From Azotobacter salinestris (GTDB lineage: Bacteria > Pseudomonadota > Gammaproteobacteria > Pseudomonadales > Pseudomonadaceae), in the NCBI RefSeq assembly GCF_009363155.1, contig NZ_CP045302.1, forward strand, positions 1,425,001-1,489,000: 64,000 nucleotides of DNA, in the 5' to 3' direction. Every line of letters starts with the position of its first letter. Position 1 is the stretch's first letter. The notes below the pieces were generated by a model, which saw nothing but the letters and a program-made list of their open reading frames with translations, ran no database searches and had not been told where the DNA came from. A program made the position numbers and the translations under genes. Positions 29,602 through 39,861 of the stretch are shown here, one piece after another.

Positions 29602-30557
29602 TCGACCTGTATCCCCTCGTCCGCCGCCTCGCCGGCACCCCCCTGGCCGCTTGGGCCGACAGCCTCCCGGCACAGCTGGATGAGCGCCTGACCCGCAGCC
29701 ATGGTGACCTGCAACGCTGGCAGGCAGCCCTGCAGGCACTGCCCCCGTTGACTGTCGAGCGCATCGAGCTGGGCGAGCGGGTAGGTCTTGCCGGCACCTG
29801 CGATGACTACACCCGCGCCGCCCTGCGCCAGGCCCTGCTCGGCTTGTCGCCGTGGCGCAAGGGGCCTTTCGACCTGTTCGGCGTGCATGTCGATACCGAA
29901 TGGCGCTCGGACTGGAAGTGGCAGCGGGTCGCTCCGCACCTGGACCTGCGCGGCCGGCGCATCCTCGATGTAGGCTGCGGCAACGGCTACTACATGTGGC
30001 GCATGCTCGGCGCCGATGCCGACTGCGTGATCGGTGTCGATCCCAACTGGCTGTTCTTCTGCCAGTTCCTCGCGCTCCGGCGTTATCTGCCGGAATTGCC
30101 CGCCTGGCACCTGCCGCTCGCCCTCGAGGACCTGCCGGAAAAGCTGGAGGGGTTCGACACGGTGTTCTCCATGGGCGTGCTTTATCACCGCCGCTCGCCC
30201 ATCGACCATCTGCTGGCGCTCAAGGACTGCCTTCGCCGAGGGGGCGAGCTGCTGCTGGAAACCCTGGTGGTCGACGGCGACGCCACGACCGTGCTGGTGC
30301 CGGAAAATCGCTATGCCCAGATGCGCAACGTCTGGTTCCTGCCTTCGGTGGCGGCCCTGGAGCTGTGGCTGCGCCGTGCCGGCTTCGTCGAGGTGCGCTG
30401 CGTGGATGTCGCCGTCACCTCCGTCGAGGAGCAGCGCGCCACCGAATGGATGACCTTCCAGTCTCTGCCAGACTTTCTCGATCCGACCGACCCCGGCAGG
30501 ACGGTCGAGGGCCTGCCCGCACCGACCCGTGCAGTGCTGCTGGCCCGCAAGCCCTGA
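29598..30557 (+). CDS. cmoB: tRNA U34 carboxymethyltransferase
   Basis: This 319-residue enzyme transfers the carboxymethyl group of carboxy-SAM to 5-hydroxyuridine 34 of tRNA, giving cmo5U. It shows the N-terminal CmoB extension, the methyltransferase motif [14 protein letters not shown], and [14 protein letters not shown]. It is coupled to cmoA through a 4-base overlap, so enzyme and cofactor supplier are made together. Confidence 0.95.
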   Translation: MIDLYPLVRRLAGTPLAAWADSLPAQLDERLTRSHGDLQRWQAALQALPPLTVERIELGERVGLAGTCDDYTRAALRQALLGLSPWRKGPFDLFGVHVDTEWRSDWKWQRVAPHLDLRGRRILDVGCGNGYYMWRMLGADADCVIGVDPNWLFFCQFLALRRYLPELPAWHLPLALEDLPEKLEGFDTVFSMGVLYHRRSPIDHLLALKDCLRRGGELLLETLVVDGDATTVLVPENRYAQMRNVWFLPSVAALELWLRRAGFVEVRCVDVAVTSVEEQRATEWMTFQSLPDFLDPTDPGRTVEGLPAPTRAVLLARKP

Positions 30558-30596
30558 GCCCGTCCCGCCCCTTGCCCGAACGAAGAAGGTGACTGG

Positions 30597-30803
30597 ATGG
30601 CCCGCTGGCTGATGATCCTCGGGGCGGCCCTGTTGCTGCTCGGCATCGCGCTGCACTATGCGCCCTGGCTGTTCGGCTGGTTCGGTCGCCTGCCGGGCGA
30701 CATCCGGGTCGAGACGGAGCGCGGCAGACTCTTCATCCCCTTCACCTCCATGCTGTTGATCAGCCTGGTGGCGAGCCTGCTGATCAACCTGTTCCGCCGT
30801 TAG
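30597..30803 (+). CDS. DUF2905 small membrane protein
   Basis: This 68-residue protein has two hydrophobic helices (about 5-24 and 47-65) separated by the family motif [10 protein letters not shown]. Function is unknown. GAAGAAGG precedes the start. It ends overlapping the convergent pdxJ by four bases and may be cotranscribed with cmoAB. Confidence 0.88.
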   Translation: MARWLMILGAALLLLGIALHYAPWLFGWFGRLPGDIRVETERGRLFIPFTSMLLISLVASLLINLFRR

Positions 30804-31546
30804 CGGCGCATGGCGGCGCCCAGCATCAGGGTCTTCATCTCCCGCACCGCCTCTTTGAAACCGACGAACAGGGCCTGCGCGATGATGGCATGGCCGATGT
30901 TCAGCTCGTGGACCCCCGGAATCGCCGCCACCGGCTCGACGTTGTGGTAGTGCAGCCCGTGACCGGCGTTGACGATCAGCCCGTGGCTCAGACCGTACTC
31001 CACGCCATCGCGGATGCGCGCCAGCTCGCGAGCCGTCTCCGCCGGCGTATGGGCATCGGCATAGCGACCGGTGTGCAGTTCGATGGCCGGCGCACCGATA
31101 CGCGCGGCGGCCTCGATCTGCCGCGGCTCGGCGTCGATGAACAGCGACACTTCGCAGCCGATGCGTGCCAGACGCTCCACTGCGGCGCGGATGCGCGCCT
31201 CCTGACCGGCGATGTCCAGCCCCCCCTCGGTGGTCAGCTCCTGACGGGTCTCCGGGACGAAGCAGGCGTGCGCCGGACGGATCTGCTCGGCGAAGGCAAG
31301 CATCTCCTCGGTGACCCCCATCTCGAAGTTCATCCGTGTCTGCAGCACCTCCTTGAGCACCCGCACATCGCGCTCCTGGATGTGCCGGCGGTCCTCGCGC
31401 AGATGCACGGTGATGCCGTCGGCGCCGGCCTCCTCGGCATCCAGCGCGGCCTTGACCGGGTCCGGATAGCGGGTGCCGCGGGCCTGCCGCAGGGTTGCCA
31501 CATGATCGATGTTCACGCCCAGCAGGATACGATTGGCTTCAGTCAC
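30800..31546 (-). CDS. pdxJ: pyridoxine 5'-phosphate synthase
   Basis: This 248-residue TIM-barrel enzyme condenses 1-deoxyxylulose-5-phosphate with 3-amino-2-oxopropyl phosphate to form pyridoxine phosphate. [22 protein letters not shown] and [12 protein letters not shown] are diagnostic. It overlaps recO by 8 bp, the normal era-recO-pdxJ order. Confidence 0.96.
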   Translation of the reverse strand: MTEANRILLGVNIDHVATLRQARGTRYPDPVKAALDAEEAGADGITVHLREDRRHIQERDVRVLKEVLQTRMNFEMGVTEEMLAFAEQIRPAHACFVPETRQELTTEGGLDIAGQEARIRAAVERLARIGCEVSLFIDAEPRQIEAAARIGAPAIELHTGRYADAHTPAETARELARIRDGVEYGLSHGLIVNAGHGLHYHNVEPVAAIPGVHELNIGHAIIAQALFVGFKEAVREMKTLMLGAAMRR

Positions 31547-32231
31547 GGGGGGGCTCCTTGAGATTCATGAAGAGTTCGCGGCTGACCAGCGGCCGACCAC
31601 CAAGATGAGGCGCCAGGGCCTGGCGCATCAGGCGCTTGGCCGCGGCCAGGGCACCGGGAAACTGCCAGTCGGCTTCGGCCATGGCCAGCAGCTCGCCGCC
31701 CTGGAACAGGCCTGGCTGCAACTGGTCAACCAACTCCAGCCCGACATCGGGCAGCAAGCGGTAGAGCCTCTGGACGTGCACGGGCTGATCATGCAGATCG
31801 CGGTCCAGGGAAAAACCATAGCCCAGCTCCACCAGCAGACGCCATTCGAAGGCACGCAGCAAAGGCTCCAGCGGACGCCCAGCCGCCAATGCGTCAAGCG
31901 TGAGAGCGTAATGATCGAACAGGGATGGGTGTGGATCTTCCAGAGGCAGCAGACGGATCAGCAGCTCGTTCAGATAAAGCCCGCTGAACAGGCTTGAGCC
32001 AGTCAGCCAGCAGGGGATGCCATTGCTTTCCAGACGGGCGACGCTCTTCAGTTCGCCTCGACCGCGCAACTCCAGCTCCAGCGGCACGAAGGGTCGAGCC
32101 AGACTGCCAGACTTGCCGCGCGCGGAGCGCAGCACTGCACGCAGTCGTCCTTGCGGGGTGAGGAAATCTGCCAGCGCGCTGCTTTCCTTGTAAGGACGGC
32201 TATGCAGGATAAAGGCAGGTTGGTTGGGCAT
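31539..32231 (-). CDS. recO: DNA repair protein RecO
   Basis: The 230-residue protein helps load RecA at gaps with RecF and RecR. The N-terminal OB-fold start ([21 protein letters not shown]) and the helical C-terminal part match the family. In relatives recO directly follows era; here 2.77 kb with an alginate lyase gene separate them, so recO-pdxJ may need its own promoter. Confidence 0.94.
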   Translation of the reverse strand: MPNQPAFILHSRPYKESSALADFLTPQGRLRAVLRSARGKSGSLARPFVPLELELRGRGELKSVARLESNGIPCWLTGSSLFSGLYLNELLIRLLPLEDPHPSLFDHYALTLDALAAGRPLEPLLRAFEWRLLVELGYGFSLDRDLHDQPVHVQRLYRLLPDVGLELVDQLQPGLFQGGELLAMAEADWQFPGALAAAKRLMRQALAPHLGGRPLVSRELFMNLKEPPRD

Positions 32232-32240
32232 TGTGTGGGA

Positions 32241-32270
32241 AGGCAGGAAAGATCCGTTTCCTGCCTTTTT
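32241..32270 (+). terminator. hairpin with T-run upstream of recO
   Basis: The stem AGGCAGGAAA/TTTCCTGCCT is followed by T's on the plus strand, a terminator shape. No plus-strand gene ends nearby. On the minus strand it would fold in the recO leader, ending about 10 nt before the start codon, and could affect recO translation. Confidence 0.5.
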
Positions 32271-32280
32271 CCGACTCTAG

Positions 32281-32436
32281 GGCAGTCTGCTGAAAAACCC
32301 CTTGGCCAGCATGAAGCTGCGCTTTTTCAAACGGGGACAAGACATTTTACACTGGGTTCTGTCTGTCTTTCACTCTGAATCAGCGAATCGAATGGAGCAT
32401 GACACTGAAACGAGGTCTTTTTCAGCAAACAGCAAA
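32281..32436. mobile_element. possible MITE or IS remnant with terminal inverted repeats
   Basis: The left end has CTGCTGAAAAACCCC (from 32287) and the right end, read on the minus strand, TTTGCTGAAAAAGACC (to about 32430). These are imperfect inverted repeats around a core GCTGAAAAA. The roughly 150-bp interior has no ORF. Ends like this are typical of some IS families, but no target duplication was found. Confidence 0.4.
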
Positions 32437-32443
32437 ATAGCCG

Positions 32444-33823
32444 TTAGACAATGAGCGCGTTGGCATCCGTCACACTGTCATCGACACCAACAACCGTCAC
32501 GAGCGCGACATCTGCGGTAGCCCCTTGGGCTCCGTCGACATCGACGTGCAATTGGTGAGTGTTGTCGGCAACTTCCTTGAAGCCGATAAACCCATTGGCA
32601 GTCAGCTCCTGCAGGGACATGTCGCTCCCGCCAGCGGAGAAATTTTCCACCAGAGCGGAAATATTGATTACATCTCCACCACGGAAGTCGGTAATGGTGT
32701 CCCCTGCGCCCTCAAGGCTGGCGAACACGAACTTGTCGGCGCCGCTCCCACCTTCGAGCAAGTCCTTGCCAGGGCCGCCCTGCAGCACGTCGTTGCCTGC
32801 ATTGCCATGGAGCTTATCGTCGCCGGCATTCCCGTAGAGTTTATCGTTGCCAGTGTTCCCGTACAGCTCGTCAGCACCGTCACGGCCATATACCTTGTCA
32901 TCCCCGCCATTTGCACGAATGACATCATTCCCCTTGGTTCCAGAAAGGGAATTTGCGCCGCTGTCGCCTTTCAGGGTTGCAGGAGCTGTGGAAGAGGAAG
33001 TGGTGCTGTCTGCGGTAGTGCTATTGGTCTGGCTCTCGGCATCAGTAACAGTGTTGGTAGCGGTGGCCGTGCTCCCTTTGCTCTGCCCCTGCAGACCGGC
33101 AAGGCCGGTACCGCTTTTATGGCCGAAATCCAGGCCATAGAAGGACACTTGGGCACTACCCGAACCATTGCCCTCATTGACCCCCAAGTAAGCCCCGGCC
33201 TTGAAGTAGAGCTCATCCGACTGCCAGACAGAATTGATCTTGGTGGTTGAGGTGTATGTATTGCCATCGGCGTAGGCTTCGACCGTCAGCGTATCACCCT
33301 TGGCATCGATCTTGTAAGAGAACTTTTCGTTCAGCGAGATGTTGGGTTCATTGCCATTGGAGTCCTTGAGAGCAAAGGTCGTCTCGGCATTCTTGGACCC
33401 GGCCCGGTCATTTACAAAATAGACTTTCCCGTTCTCATGATAAAGACGAACAAGCTCATCATCCTTACCATGAATCTGGCCGATGACCACTCGACCGGGG
33501 CTACCATCGGACTTTTGCGGAACCTTGTCTACCTCGAGGGTTGCCGTCATGGTCCCCCCCTCGCTGAGCTTCCAGGCGGCCCGATCGCTTCCGTTCATTT
33601 CGCGCAGTTCGGAGCGCGCATACTTGGAGCCGCTGGTTGTTGCGCCATCTGCCATGGCAGAAAAAACCATGGCCTTGTCCGCTGCATCGTAGAAATAGCT
33701 TGAGTTTTCATACCCCCCAAGATTTTTTACTTCTACGGCTACACCACTGGTGCCGCCCTTACTGTCAACCGGCAAAGTGAGTTTCCAGTTGCGAAGGTCG
33801 AAATAATCCGAGTTGTAAGCCAT
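32444..33823 (-). CDS. secreted alginate lyase, PL7 with RTX repeats
   Basis: The 459-residue protein has an N-terminal PL7 lyase domain (about 1-235) with the three catalytic strands RSELRE (70-75), VIGQIHG (113-119) and YFKAGAYLG (206-214). A Thr/Ser/Ala-rich linker (about 240-282) follows, then nonapeptide Ca-binding repeats of the GNxGxDxLxG kind (about 288-365), and a C-terminal tail typical of type I secretion. There is no Sec signal. The start has GAGG 4 bp upstream; an upstream in-frame extension lacks one. It resembles the R-module-bearing alginate lyases of Azotobacter (AlyA3-like, implicated in cyst germination). Confidence 0.9.
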   Translation of the reverse strand: MAYNSDYFDLRNWKLTLPVDSKGGTSGVAVEVKNLGGYENSSYFYDAADKAMVFSAMADGATTSGSKYARSELREMNGSDRAAWKLSEGGTMTATLEVDKVPQKSDGSPGRVVIGQIHGKDDELVRLYHENGKVYFVNDRAGSKNAETTFALKDSNGNEPNISLNEKFSYKIDAKGDTLTVEAYADGNTYTSTTKINSVWQSDELYFKAGAYLGVNEGNGSGSAQVSFYGLDFGHKSGTGLAGLQGQSKGSTATATNTVTDAESQTNSTTADSTTSSSTAPATLKGDSGANSLSGTKGNDVIRANGGDDKVYGRDGADELYGNTGNDKLYGNAGDDKLHGNAGNDVLQGGPGKDLLEGGSGADKFVFASLEGAGDTITDFRGGDVINISALVENFSAGGSDMSLQELTANGFIGFKEVADNTHQLHVDVDGAQGATADVALVTVVGVDDSVTDANALIV

Positions 33824-35004
33824 TTTTCCTCTCAGTTGTTCATTTGCTTTGATCACATCCTGTGAGTTGATTGAAAAACGCCAAGCCGGACAGCAGATCA
33901 CCACCCTCAATTGGAAAGGGTAAAAAATGAATTGCAGACCCCACTAAACCGACTGGCTCGAGGCAGCCACCCAAAGAGGCGGCAATACTGGACAGTCCGA
34001 ACCAGGCTCATACCACGCCATCCAGTTCGGCTCTGAAAAACGCATCAGACTACGGAGCAGCCCGACAGAATGAATTAGCCACTGCATTACCCCCGAGAAA
34101 ACTCAGCATTCGGCGCCAGCTATATTTCAGACGCGGAATCCCCCAAAGAGAATGCTGGCAGGACATAAGCGCATCTATACGGAGCGCCTCTCCCCAGAAC
34201 CACACCAGCATTACTATAAAACAGCCCCATAAACCCCGGGGCACAAGGCAGCAAAGGGCAAAATTGTTGGATATCGCCCAAAGTACACTTCAACAAGAAC
34301 AACCAGCCTGAAAATCCCAAGCATGCTCGGCCACTTATCCAAGTCTGAGAAATAGGCAGGAATCTAGCACCGATCATTCATTATAATAGCGGCGAACTTT
34401 GAATCTCCGCACATTGGATATCACACTGGAAATTCTGCCCACATACTCATATGACTACTGCAAAAACCAGACTATACTTGCCTTTAAAACGCCACCGATT
34501 TTGACCAACTTTGCCGAAGGTTTCCAGTCCGTTCGTCGCTTCGCTTAAGCGAGGCGGCAGCTCAGCTTTTCACAGATAACTATATCGTTATGACAAATAT
34601 TCAAAACAATAACGCTTAAGGGATCGAATCAGTCAAAGAATACAATTTATATTGCCATCAAATAGCCATAATATTTCACGAAATATTAACATTTGATCTT
34701 TGTTGAAAGCAGTGAGATTACAATTCAATCACAAGGAAGTAAGGCGGAGGATATACAAGAGATCTGTACGGCCCGGCTCAGTTTCGATTGCAGGAGAGGC
34801 GCGCCATGACATGCCTCTGTAGCCCCGTTTGAGAGGAGCTACAAGGCACATGGATTCAGGAGGAAGGCCCGTCATTTGCCGGGCATGCAGTGGAGCCAGC
34901 GACTGGCTCCGGGGGGGGACGAAGAAGATTGAGTCGAACTGGCGACAACGCATAAGCCTTGCCTGACGATTCAGAAAATCCTTGTGAACAGAGAGAATGG
35001 GATG
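33824..35004. other. AT-rich non-coding region between alginate lyase and era
   Basis: About 1.2 kb has no convincing gene. It is visibly richer in A/T than its flanks, above all at 34380-34740. It contains inverted repeats: a 20-base stem-loop CGCTTCGCTTAAGCGAGGCG near 34537, ATAAC-TATATC-GTTAT at 34576-34591, TAATATTT-CACG-AAATATTA at 34669-34688 and GGAGCCAG-CGA-CTGGCTCC at 34892-34910. The lyase promoter must lie at its left end but no clear element is seen. Confidence 0.6.
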
Positions 35005-35907
35005 CTAATTATCACGATAACCCAATGAATGAAGGGCCCGCTCGTCGTCGGACCAGCCGCCCTTCACCTTTACCCATAGGTTAAGCATGACCTTGGAATT
35101 AAAAAGCACCTCCATGTCCTGGCGAGCTTCCTGACCGATACGTTTGATCCGCTCGCCCTTCTCGCCGATGATGATTTTCTTCTGCCCCTCGCGTTCGACC
35201 AAGATCAGCGCGTGGATGTGGAGAGTCCGCCCCTCCTGCTTGAAATCCTCGATTTCCACGGTGACCTGATAGGGCAGTTCGGCCCCCAACTGGCGCATGA
35301 TCTTTTCCCGTACCAGTTCGGCGGCGAGGAAGCGGCTGGAGCGGTCGGTAATCTGGTCCTCCGGGAAGAAATGCTCGCTCTCCGGCAGGCGCTCGGCAAC
35401 CAGCCGCTCCAAGGTATCCAAGTTTTGCCCATGCAGCGCGGAGATGGGCACGATTTCGGCGTTGGGCAGTTGCTGCGCCAACCACTGCAGATGCGGCAGC
35501 AGTTCGGCCTTGTCCTCGAGACGGTCGGCCTTGTTCACCGCGATTAGCAACGGTCCCTGCACATACTGAAGACGATCGAGCACCAGTTGGTCCTCTTCGG
35601 TCCAGCGGGTGCGATCGACCATGAAGATCACCACATCGACATCTTTCAGCGCTGCCGAGGCGGTCTTGTTCATGTAGCGGTTGAGCGCCTTGTCGTTCTG
35701 CTTATGCAGGCCAGGGGTATCGACGTAGATTGCCTGCACATCGCCTTCGGTCTTGATGCCCAGCATGTTGTGCCGGGTAGTCTGCGGCTTGCGCGAGGTG
35801 ATCGCCAGTTTCTGTCCGAGAATGTGATTGAGCAGTGTGGATTTGCCCACATTCGGGCGGCCAACGATGGCCACGTAACCACAGCGCAGCGGGCTTGCCT
35901 CACTCAT
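35005..35907 (-). CDS. era: GTPase Era
   Basis: The 300-residue GTPase assists 16S rRNA maturation and 30S assembly. G1 [10 protein letters not shown]3 DTPGLH, G4 NKAD and a C-terminal KH domain ([20 protein letters not shown]) are present. The ATG at 35907 overlaps the end of rnc by 8 bp, giving coupled translation. Confidence 0.96.
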   Translation of the reverse strand: MSEASPLRCGYVAIVGRPNVGKSTLLNHILGQKLAITSRKPQTTRHNMLGIKTEGDVQAIYVDTPGLHKQNDKALNRYMNKTASAALKDVDVVIFMVDRTRWTEEDQLVLDRLQYVQGPLLIAVNKADRLEDKAELLPHLQWLAQQLPNAEIVPISALHGQNLDTLERLVAERLPESEHFFPEDQITDRSSRFLAAELVREKIMRQLGAELPYQVTVEIEDFKQEGRTLHIHALILVEREGQKKIIIGEKGERIKRIGQEARQDMEVLFNSKVMLNLWVKVKGGWSDDERALHSLGYRDN

Positions 35908-36589
35908 TGCCGTTCTCCACTCCGAGGGCCACCAGTGCTGCCGCCGCCGCCACCTGTTCGGCAATGCGACGACTGGCACCCTGACCATAGGTCTTGTCGT
36001 TCAGAAGGGCTACCTGACATTCGACGAAGAATGTCCGGCAATGGGGTTCTCCCTGGATGTCCACCACTTCGTAGCGGGGCAGTTCGCAGGCCCTGGACTG
36101 AAGAAACTCCTGCAGACGGGTCTTGGGATCCTTGTTGGTATCGACCAGGGTCAGGCTTTCCAACTCGCCAGCCAGCCAGCCGAGTACACGCTCGCGTACC
36201 GTATCCAGACCGGCATCGAGATAAATGGCCCCGATCAGCGCCTCCAGAGCATCGGCAAGGATGGATTCGCGGCGAAAGCCTCCACTCTTCAGTTCGCCCG
36301 AACCAAGTCGCAGGTGGTCGCCAAGATCGAAGCCGCGGGCCAGCAAGGCCAGGGTCTCGCCCTTGACCAGCCGCGCCCGCAGGCGCGACAGTTGGCCTTC
36401 CTTGGCTTGGGGAAAACGCTCGAACAAGGCTTCACCGGCGACAAAGTTGAGGATGGCATCGCCGAGAAACTCCAGCCGCTCGTTGTTGCGGCTGGCAAAA
36501 CTGCGATGGGTCAGTGCCAGGAGCATCAGATCCTGGTTCTTGAAGGTATGGCCGAGCTTGCGCTCGAGACGATTCAGAGATGAGCTCAC
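35900..36589 (-). CDS. rnc: ribonuclease III
   Basis: This 229-residue double-stranded-RNA endonuclease processes rRNA precursors. The catalytic signature [11 protein letters not shown] and second acidic site [13 protein letters not shown] are in the N-terminal domain. A dsRNA-binding domain follows ([11 protein letters not shown] to [16 protein letters not shown]). It is in the lepB-DUF4845-rnc-era operon, overlapping both neighbours. Confidence 0.96.
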   Translation of the reverse strand: MSSSLNRLERKLGHTFKNQDLMLLALTHRSFASRNNERLEFLGDAILNFVAGEALFERFPQAKEGQLSRLRARLVKGETLALLARGFDLGDHLRLGSGELKSGGFRRESILADALEALIGAIYLDAGLDTVRERVLGWLAGELESLTLVDTNKDPKTRLQEFLQSRACELPRYEVVDIQGEPHCRTFFVECQVALLNDKTYGQGASRRIAEQVAAAAALVALGVENGNE

Positions 36590-36963
36590 GGCATGGGTAC
36601 ACGGAATTCTTTGTCGAAATTCACCACCAGATCGAGATTCTCGATCAGGGGTTCGCGCTTTTCGTATTTTAGATGAGCGCGAAACTCATTGTTTTCCAAG
36701 GTCACTTTCAGTACCTCTTGCAGATCCAGATCCCGGAGGTTGTTGACCTGCATACCTTTGCTGACATGAGCATAGAAGTCTCCGATGCTGCGGATATCGG
36801 CGGCTCGCTCCGTTTCGATGGCAGTGATGATTTTCTCCATGGACATATAGTCGAAATAGTGAGGCATCATCTTGAATGCCGTACTGGCGAAAAACGCCAC
36901 CACGGCCAGTACAACCAACCAGCTCAGTATCGACAGGCCTTTCTGCGAATGCGGGAATTTCAT
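36586..36963 (-). CDS. DUF4845 membrane-anchored protein
   Basis: This 125-residue protein has one N-terminal membrane helix ([20 protein letters not shown]) resembling a pilin-like anchor, with the rest likely periplasmic. Function is unknown, but the position between lepB and rnc is conserved in pseudomonads. The start at 36963 is preceded by AGAGA; eight upstream in-frame codons are probably not used. Confidence 0.85.
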   Translation of the reverse strand: MKFPHSQKGLSILSWLVVLAVVAFFASTAFKMMPHYFDYMSMEKIITAIETERAADIRSIGDFYAHVSKGMQVNNLRDLDLQEVLKVTLENNEFRAHLKYEKREPLIENLDLVVNFDKEFRVPMP

Positions 36964-37056
36964 GCTTGATCTCTTTCGTCCAGCCATTGACGGTGGATAC
37001 AGCCTATAAGGCGATCGCCCTACCGTGCTGGCGAATACCGCACATTTGTCGAGGAC

Positions 37057-37908
37057 TCAGTGGATCAGGCCGACACGGGCGAAATTTGGCAGATTCTGCA
37101 ATTTGGGCTCCGGCCAACTCATCCAGACAGCAAAAGCCTTGCCGACGATGTTCTCGTCCGGAACCATGCCCTGCATCTCATCAGCGATCTGCGGGTCACT
37201 CCAGTATCGGCTGTCGTTGGAGTTGTCGCGATTGTCACCCATCATGAAGTAATGCCCTTCCGGCACGACCCATTCACGTGAGGGCTCGGCATTGCGCCTG
37301 GTTTCCTTGCGAATCAGATGTTCGACATCGCCGAGTTGCTCCCTGTAGAGCACTGCAGTGCCCAGAACGCCCGACGCCTTGCCCAGCAACTGCTCGGGAA
37401 CCGGCGCTCCGTTGACGAACAGCCGCTTGTCGCTGCCATAACGGATATGATCACCCGGCAAGCCAACTACCCGCTTGATGTAATTGATGCTCGGATCGCT
37501 GGGGTAGCGGAACACCATGACATCGCCACGTTGTGGCTCGCCTACTTCGATCACCTTGGTGTCCAGCACCGGCAGACGGATGCCATAGGCGAACTTGTTC
37601 ACCAAAATGAAGTCACCCACCTCGAGGGTGGGCTTCATCGAGCCGGAGGGAATCTGGAAGGGCTCTACCAGAAAGGAGCGCAGGACCAGCACTATGGCCA
37701 GCACCGGGAAGAACGACTTGCCATACTCGACCAGTAACGGCTCCTTGTTGAGACGGTCCACCACGCCCTGGTCGGGTTGGCCGACGCTGCCCTCGTATGC
37801 AGAAACCGCCGCTCGCCGGCGCGGTGCCAGCACGAGCAGATCCAGCAGGACCAGCACACCACTGATCAGCACTGCCAGCACCAGCAACAGGGGGAAATTG
37901 ATCGACAT
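37057..37908 (-). CDS. lepB: signal peptidase I
   Basis: This 283-residue inner-membrane peptidase removes Sec and Tat signal peptides. It has two N-terminal helices around a cytoplasmic loop, the catalytic Ser in PSGSMKPTL and Lys in YIKRVVGLPGD, and the C-terminal GDNRDNSNDSRYWG-like box (here SRYWSDPQ). It follows lepA by four bases, as in E. coli and pseudomonads. Confidence 0.96.
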   Translation of the reverse strand: MSINFPLLLVLAVLISGVLVLLDLLVLAPRRRAAVSAYEGSVGQPDQGVVDRLNKEPLLVEYGKSFFPVLAIVLVLRSFLVEPFQIPSGSMKPTLEVGDFILVNKFAYGIRLPVLDTKVIEVGEPQRGDVMVFRYPSDPSINYIKRVVGLPGDHIRYGSDKRLFVNGAPVPEQLLGKASGVLGTAVLYREQLGDVEHLIRKETRRNAEPSREWVVPEGHYFMMGDNRDNSNDSRYWSDPQIADEMQGMVPDENIVGKAFAVWMSWPEPKLQNLPNFARVGLIH

Positions 37909-37912
37909 AGGG

Positions 37913-39712
37913 CTAACTATCTACCTTGAGCACAGCGAGGAAGGCTTCCTGTGGAATTTCGACACTGCCGACCTGCTTCATCCGTTTCTTGCCGGCTTTC
38001 TGCTTCTCCAGCAATTTGCGCTTGCGGGTGACGTCGCCACCATAGCACTTCGCCAAAACGTTCTTTCGCAGCGCCTTGACCGTGGTCCGCGCTACAATCT
38101 GTCCGCCAATGGCGGCCTGAATAGCCACATCGAACATCTGCCGGGGGATCAGTTCCTTCATCTTCTCGGTAAGGGCCCGGCCCTTCTGGTGGGCCTTGTC
38201 GCGATGCACGATGAGCGCCAAGGCATCCACCTTGTCGCCATTGATCAGGACATCCAGCTTGACCAGATTGGCAACCTGGAAGCGATCGAAACTGTAATCC
38301 AGCGAAGCATAGCCACGGCTGACCGATTTCAAGCGGTCGAAGAAATCCAGCACGACCTCGTTCATCGGCAGGTCATAACTGATCTGGACCTGGCTGCTGA
38401 GGAACTGCATATCGCGCTGGACACCACGCTTTTCGATACACAGATTGATAACATTGCCCAGATGCTCCTGCGGCACCAGAATGTTGGCACGCACGATCGG
38501 CTCGCGCATTTCGGCAATGGAAGCCAGATCCGGCAACTTCGACGGGTTGTCCACATTTACCGTATCGCCATTCTTCAGCAGGACCTCGTAGACCACCGTT
38601 GGTGCCGTGGTGATCAGATCCAGGTCGTACTCACGCTCCAGACGCTCCTGGATGATCTCCATGTGCAGCATGCCGAGAAAACCGATGCGGAATCCGAAAC
38701 CGAGTGCATCCGAACTTTCCGGCTCGTACTGTAATGCGGCATCGTTCAGCGTCAGTTTCTGCAGTGCCTCGCGGAAATCCTCGAAATCATCCGAACTGAC
38801 TGGGAACAAGCCGGCATAGACCTGCGGCTTGATCCGCTGGAAGCCCGGCAGCATGCCCACGTCGGGCGTGCTGGAAAGGGTCAGGGTATCGCCTACCGGC
38901 GCACCATGAATGTCCTTGATACCGGCGATGATGAAGCCCACTTCGCCCGCCTTGAGGTCGGGCATCTCGGTGTGCTTCGGAGTGAAGACCCCGACGCTGT
39001 CCACCTGGTGGACCTTGCCGGTGGACTTCACCAGAATCTTGTCGCCCTTCTTCACTCGCCCGTGCTTGACTCGCACCAGCGAGACTACACCGAGATAGTT
39101 GTCGAACCAGGAGTCGATGATCAGCGCCTGCAGCGGCGCTTCAACTTCACCTGCGGGAGGTGGAATGACTTGGACCAGATGCTCGAGCACGTCAAGAACG
39201 CCCATTCCGCTCTTAGCGCTGCAGGGAACGGCATCGGTGGCATCAATGCCAATGATGTGCTCGATCTCGTCCTTGACCCGCTCCGGCTCTGCCTGGGGCA
39301 GATCCATCTTGTTCAGCACGGGCATCACTTCCAGACCCTGCTCGATGGCGGTATAGCAGTTGGCGACCGACTGGGCCTCCACCCCCTGACCGGCATCCAC
39401 TACCAGCAAGGCGCCCTCGCAGGCAGCCAGGGAGCGGCTGACTTCGTAGGTGAAGTCGACGTGGCCGGGGGTATCGATGAAGTTCAACTGATAGGTTTTG
39501 CCATCCTGCGCTTTGTAGTGCAGGGTCACGCTATGCGCCTTGATGGTGATACCACGCTCGCGCTCGAGATCCATGGAGTCCAACACCTGGGCCTCCATTT
39601 CTCGCTCGGAAAGGCCGCCGCAGATCTGAATGAATCGGTCTGCCAATGTCGACTTGCCATGATCGATATGGGCAATGATGGAGAAATTGCGGATATGACT
39701 GAGGTCACTCAC
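37913..39712 (-). CDS. lepA: elongation factor 4
   Basis: This 599-residue ribosome-associated GTPase can back-translocate stalled ribosomes. G1 [13 protein letters not shown], switch [10 protein letters not shown] and NKMDLP are visible, followed by EF-G-like domains and the LepA-specific C-terminal domain ([17 protein letters not shown]). A terminator separates it from mucD upstream, so it likely starts its own transcript. Confidence 0.97.
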   Translation of the reverse strand: MSDLSHIRNFSIIAHIDHGKSTLADRFIQICGGLSEREMEAQVLDSMDLERERGITIKAHSVTLHYKAQDGKTYQLNFIDTPGHVDFTYEVSRSLAACEGALLVVDAGQGVEAQSVANCYTAIEQGLEVMPVLNKMDLPQAEPERVKDEIEHIIGIDATDAVPCSAKSGMGVLDVLEHLVQVIPPPAGEVEAPLQALIIDSWFDNYLGVVSLVRVKHGRVKKGDKILVKSTGKVHQVDSVGVFTPKHTEMPDLKAGEVGFIIAGIKDIHGAPVGDTLTLSSTPDVGMLPGFQRIKPQVYAGLFPVSSDDFEDFREALQKLTLNDAALQYEPESSDALGFGFRIGFLGMLHMEIIQERLEREYDLDLITTAPTVVYEVLLKNGDTVNVDNPSKLPDLASIAEMREPIVRANILVPQEHLGNVINLCIEKRGVQRDMQFLSSQVQISYDLPMNEVVLDFFDRLKSVSRGYASLDYSFDRFQVANLVKLDVLINGDKVDALALIVHRDKAHQKGRALTEKMKELIPRQMFDVAIQAAIGGQIVARTTVKALRKNVLAKCYGGDVTRKRKLLEKQKAGKKRMKQVGSVEIPQEAFLAVLKVDS

Positions 39713-39819
39713 AGTTCAGCACTCAAAAGGGCTCGGGCGGGCTAGCCGTCGAAAATAGCCGGTGAGTTTAACTGATCAATATTACCAACGTCACGCACTA
39801 CCCTCTCTTGACAGGCATG

Positions 39820-39843
39820 AAAAAGGGCGGTGGAACCGCCCTT
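39820..39843 (-). terminator. rho-independent terminator of the algU-mucABCD operon
   Basis: On the minus strand AAGGGCGG, a short loop, CCGCCCTT, then TTTCAT. It lies just after the mucD stop and before lepA. Confidence 0.85.
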
Positions 39844-39861
39844 CTTCATGCCCGGAAAACT

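Noticed and set aside
34729-34953. 74-codon frame in the AT-rich region
   Set aside because: No ribosome-binding site and no family resemblance; left as non-coding.
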